Translations under genes and position numbers: made by a program
In this document: positions 30,553-30,611 of the stretch, in pieces
Position numbering within the stretch: position 1 is the stretch's first letter
Layout of the letters: each line of letters starts with the position of its first letter
Notes under the pieces: generated by a model
Seen by the model: the letters and a program-made list of their open reading frames with translations, nothing else
Databases searched by the model: none
What the model was told of the DNA's origin: nothing
Origin: Methanosphaera sp. rholeuAM6
GTDB lineage: Archaea > Methanobacteriota > Methanobacteria > Methanobacteriales > Methanobacteriaceae
Direction: 5' to 3'
Length of the DNA stretch: 30,611 bases
Assembly (NCBI GenBank): GCA_003266105.1
Contig: MVAA01000095.1
Span: 14,572-45,182, forward strand

Positions 30553-30611
30553 ATGATACAAAGATTCGATATTGATGGAAATCCTAATTTAGGTGTTTCT
30601 ATTTTAGCAAA
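30553..30611 (+). CDS. eif6: Translation initiation factor aIF6, N-terminus only
   Basis: The first 19 codons before the window ends read MIQRFDIDGNPNLGVSILA. The pattern F-x-x-G-N-P-N-x-G-V is the N-terminus of archaeal and eukaryotic IF6, a pentein-fold factor that binds the large ribosomal subunit and keeps the subunits apart. ATG 30553 is preceded by GGAGTGAT. Its place after L39e and L31e is the usual archaeal order and supports the call despite the short fragment. Confidence 0.85.
   Translation, partial: MIQRFDIDGNPNLGVSILA

Overview
The window is an AT-rich piece of an archaeal chromosome. Archaeal ribosomal proteins S19e, L31e and L39e, aIF6, RNase P subunit Rnp4, a PDCD5-like protein, a class I HMG-CoA reductase, a Dph6-type diphthamide enzyme and a CCA-less tRNA together indicate a methanogen of the order Methanobacteriales, most likely Methanosphaera or Methanobrevibacter. 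The assignment rests on gene content and base composition, without a database search. Many genes start with GTG or TTG, and ribosome binding sites are mostly AGGAG or GGTGAT types. Two genes (at 7276 and 20559) seem to begin with ATT.

Layout. 1-0.8 kb: 3' part of a UPF0200-type kinase-like gene overlapping a UPF0201 gene by 146 bases in another frame. 0.8-2.8 kb: Dph6 and a membrane protein of unknown function (minus strand). 3-4 kb: M42 aminopeptidase, then a decayed gene (4061-4504). 4.5-5.9 kb: a Yip1-type membrane protein abutting a membrane-anchored Gly-Gly-repeat protein (minus strand). 6-9.8 kb: an accessory-looking block with two iron-sulfur flavoproteins, three paralogues of an unrecognised acidic protein and a QueG-like double 4Fe-4S protein. 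9.8-17 kb: nucleotide excision repair genes of bacterial type (uvrC with an unknown small gene on minus; uvrB-uvrA on plus). 17.2-18.1 kb: a metallo-beta-lactamase-fold protein and tRNA-Thr(CGT).

18.1-20.6 kb is a tight minus-strand operon aroD / degenerate PP-loop protein / aroC, belonging to chorismate synthesis. 20.7-26.8 kb holds an unknown protein, sucD, hmgA, a VIT1-like transporter, thrC and a SpoIIM-like membrane protein. The 334-base gap before thrC contains a strongly self-complementary block that starts where a TATA box predicts transcription to begin: a candidate structured RNA or a small inverted-repeat element. 26.8-30.6 kb is an information-processing cluster: AK6/Fap7-like kinase, rnp4, YhbY-type RNA-binding protein, S19e, PDCD5, a PP-loop protein, L39e, L31e and the start of aIF6.

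The points most worth following are the out-of-frame overlap at the left edge, the structured element at 24655-24767, the three-paralogue/iron-sulfur flavoprotein block, and the PP-loop relative in the aro operon that has lost its nucleotide-binding motif.
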